Part shown: positions 63,376-64,000 of the stretch, piece by piece
How positions within the stretch are numbered: the first letter of the stretch is position 1
How the letters are laid out: every line of letters starts with the position of its first letter
NCBI RefSeq assembly: GCF_020215665.1
Contig: NZ_CP084061.1
Span: 1,240,001 to 1,304,000 of the forward strand
From: Blautia parvula
Lineage (GTDB): Bacteria > Bacillota > Clostridia > Lachnospirales > Lachnospiraceae
Direction of reading: 5' to 3'
Length of the DNA: 64,000 nt
Program-made: the position numbers and the translations under genes
The notes under the pieces: generated by a model
Seen by the model: only the letters and a program-made list of their open reading frames with translations
Database searches by the model: none
Told to the model about the DNA's origin: nothing

Positions 63376-64000
63376 ATGAGACAAAAGAAACTTTCTGATT
63401 ACCTGCTGCGCTTTGCCGTTCTTCTGGCCGTCATACTCCTCGTCCTCCGGCTGACCTGCCCTTCCCAAACGCGGATCGCCTGTGTGGGGGACAGCATAAC
63501 CTACGGCGCCACGATCCGGGACAAAAGCCACGACAGTTATCCCGCACAGCTTGGAACTATGCTCGGCCGGAAATATTCCGTAAAAAATTTCGGTGCCAGC
63601 GGATACACACTTCAGGAAAGCTGTGACAGACCTTATACGAGCCACAAGCGGTACAAAAAAAGCCTGGACTTCAAACCGGATGTGGTGCTGATCATGCTGG
63701 GGACCAACGATACAAAGCCCTATAACTGGATCAGCACAGAGGCATTCCAGGATGATTACCGGCAGTTGATCCTCTCCTACCAGGAGCTGCCATCCAGACC
63801 GGATGTCATTCTCATGACGCCTGCCTCTGTATTCCCGGAGAATTTCAATCCTGCAAAGCCCTATAAGATACGGGCCGGCGTAGCCGGCGAAGCAGCAAAA
63901 GCAGTCCGTGAGCTCGCCAAGGAACTGGGACTGCCTTTTATCGATATTCATGAGGTGACTGCCAGCCACCCCGAATTTTTCCTCCAGGACGGTGTCCATC
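63376..64000 (+). CDS. SGNH/GDSL hydrolase, 3'-truncated by the window
   Basis: The first 208 residues of a secreted or membrane-anchored esterase. The N-terminus MRQKKLSDYLLRF precedes a transmembrane/signal segment (about 12-28, LLAVILLVL). SGNH block I is IACVGDSITYGATIRD with the catalytic Ser (about 40). Block III is LIMLGTNDTKPYNW with Asn. The conserved C-terminal region begins at FLQDGVH, where the Asp and His of the triad are expected. The catalytic Asp is visible; the His is the last residue before the edge. Related proteins are sialate O-acetylesterase-like or polysaccharide deacetylases. It is the only rightward gene after trxA and has its own promoter. Confidence 0.88.
   Translation, partial: MRQKKLSDYLLRFAVLLAVILLVLRLTCPSQTRIACVGDSITYGATIRDKSHDSYPAQLGTMLGRKYSVKNFGASGYTLQESCDRPYTSHKRYKKSLDFKPDVVLIMLGTNDTKPYNWISTEAFQDDYRQLILSYQELPSRPDVILMTPASVFPENFNPAKPYKIRAGVAGEAAKAVRELAKELGLPFIDIHEVTASHPEFFLQDGVH

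Noticed and set aside
63274-63999. Long leftward open frame at the right end (241 codons)
   Set aside because: It is antisense to a clear SGNH hydrolase with signal segment, GDSIT and GTND motifs; the leftward translation has no recognisable fold.

Overview
This window comes from the chromosome of an anaerobic, low-to-mid GC Firmicute. The best guess is a Lachnospiraceae member close to Blautia. The guess rests on T-box leaders on pheS and leuA, strong AGGAGG ribosome sites, SpoIID- and SleB-type sporulation proteins, ATP-type PEP carboxykinase, an atpBEFHAGDC operon, and DUF4358, DUF3784 and MBOAT/DHHW genes. It is inferred from gene content, not from a database match.

Layout. 1-5 kb: the end of queA, a histidine phosphatase and pheST behind a Phe T-box. 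4.6-11.2 kb: BrkB-type membrane protein, SpoIID-like protein, membrane-anchored spermidine-synthase-like protein, galM, a probable 6S RNA with its own promoter, and an HD hydrolase. 11.2-20.7 kb: pckA, thrC, a SleB-like hydrolase, two lipoproteins, leuA with a Leu T-box, and an SGNH hydrolase. 20.9-21.6 kb: a PNPOx-fold protein and tRNA-Pro(GGG). 21.6-30.4 kb: an AT-rich, decayed island beside the tRNA. It holds an integrase with an in-frame stop, a broken IS21 istA, traX, a secreted protein, a phage antirepressor-like scrap, a tape-measure-like pseudogene, a deleted IS256 copy and an intact IS256-family element with an 8-bp target duplication. 30.4-37.3 kb: TspO, a DUF3298-like protein, a NUDIX hydrolase, leuCD with a divergent LysR gene, and ilvN-ilvC. 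37.3-41.3 kb: a four-gene envelope O-acylation module. 41.4-46.6 kb: a nickel/peptide-type ABC importer whose two ATPases are fused through a histidine-rich linker. 46.7-49.7 kb: a 2-enoate-reductase-type flavoenzyme with a LysR regulator. 49.7-53.7 kb: a DUF3784 membrane protein and an XRE/PLDc_N/ABC operon. 53.8-60.1 kb: the complete F1Fo ATP synthase operon. 60.3-64 kb: a divergent sirtuin, a thioredoxin-reductase-like flavoprotein, thioredoxin, a Crp/Fnr regulator and the start of another SGNH hydrolase.

Working together. Branched-chain amino acid genes are scattered over three loci with different control: leuA by a T-box, leuCD probably by the divergent LysR protein, and ilvNC from a plain promoter. 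The ATP synthase c subunit lacks two of the usual Na+ ligands, so H+ coupling is predicted. No CRISPR array and no clear new defence system was seen. The most unusual items are the His-rich fused transporter ATPase, the thioredoxin reductase without the HRRxxxR motif next to a thioredoxin with a WCMPC active site and a Crp-like palindrome, the divergent sirtuin, the atpB start problem and the layered history of the tRNA-Pro island.
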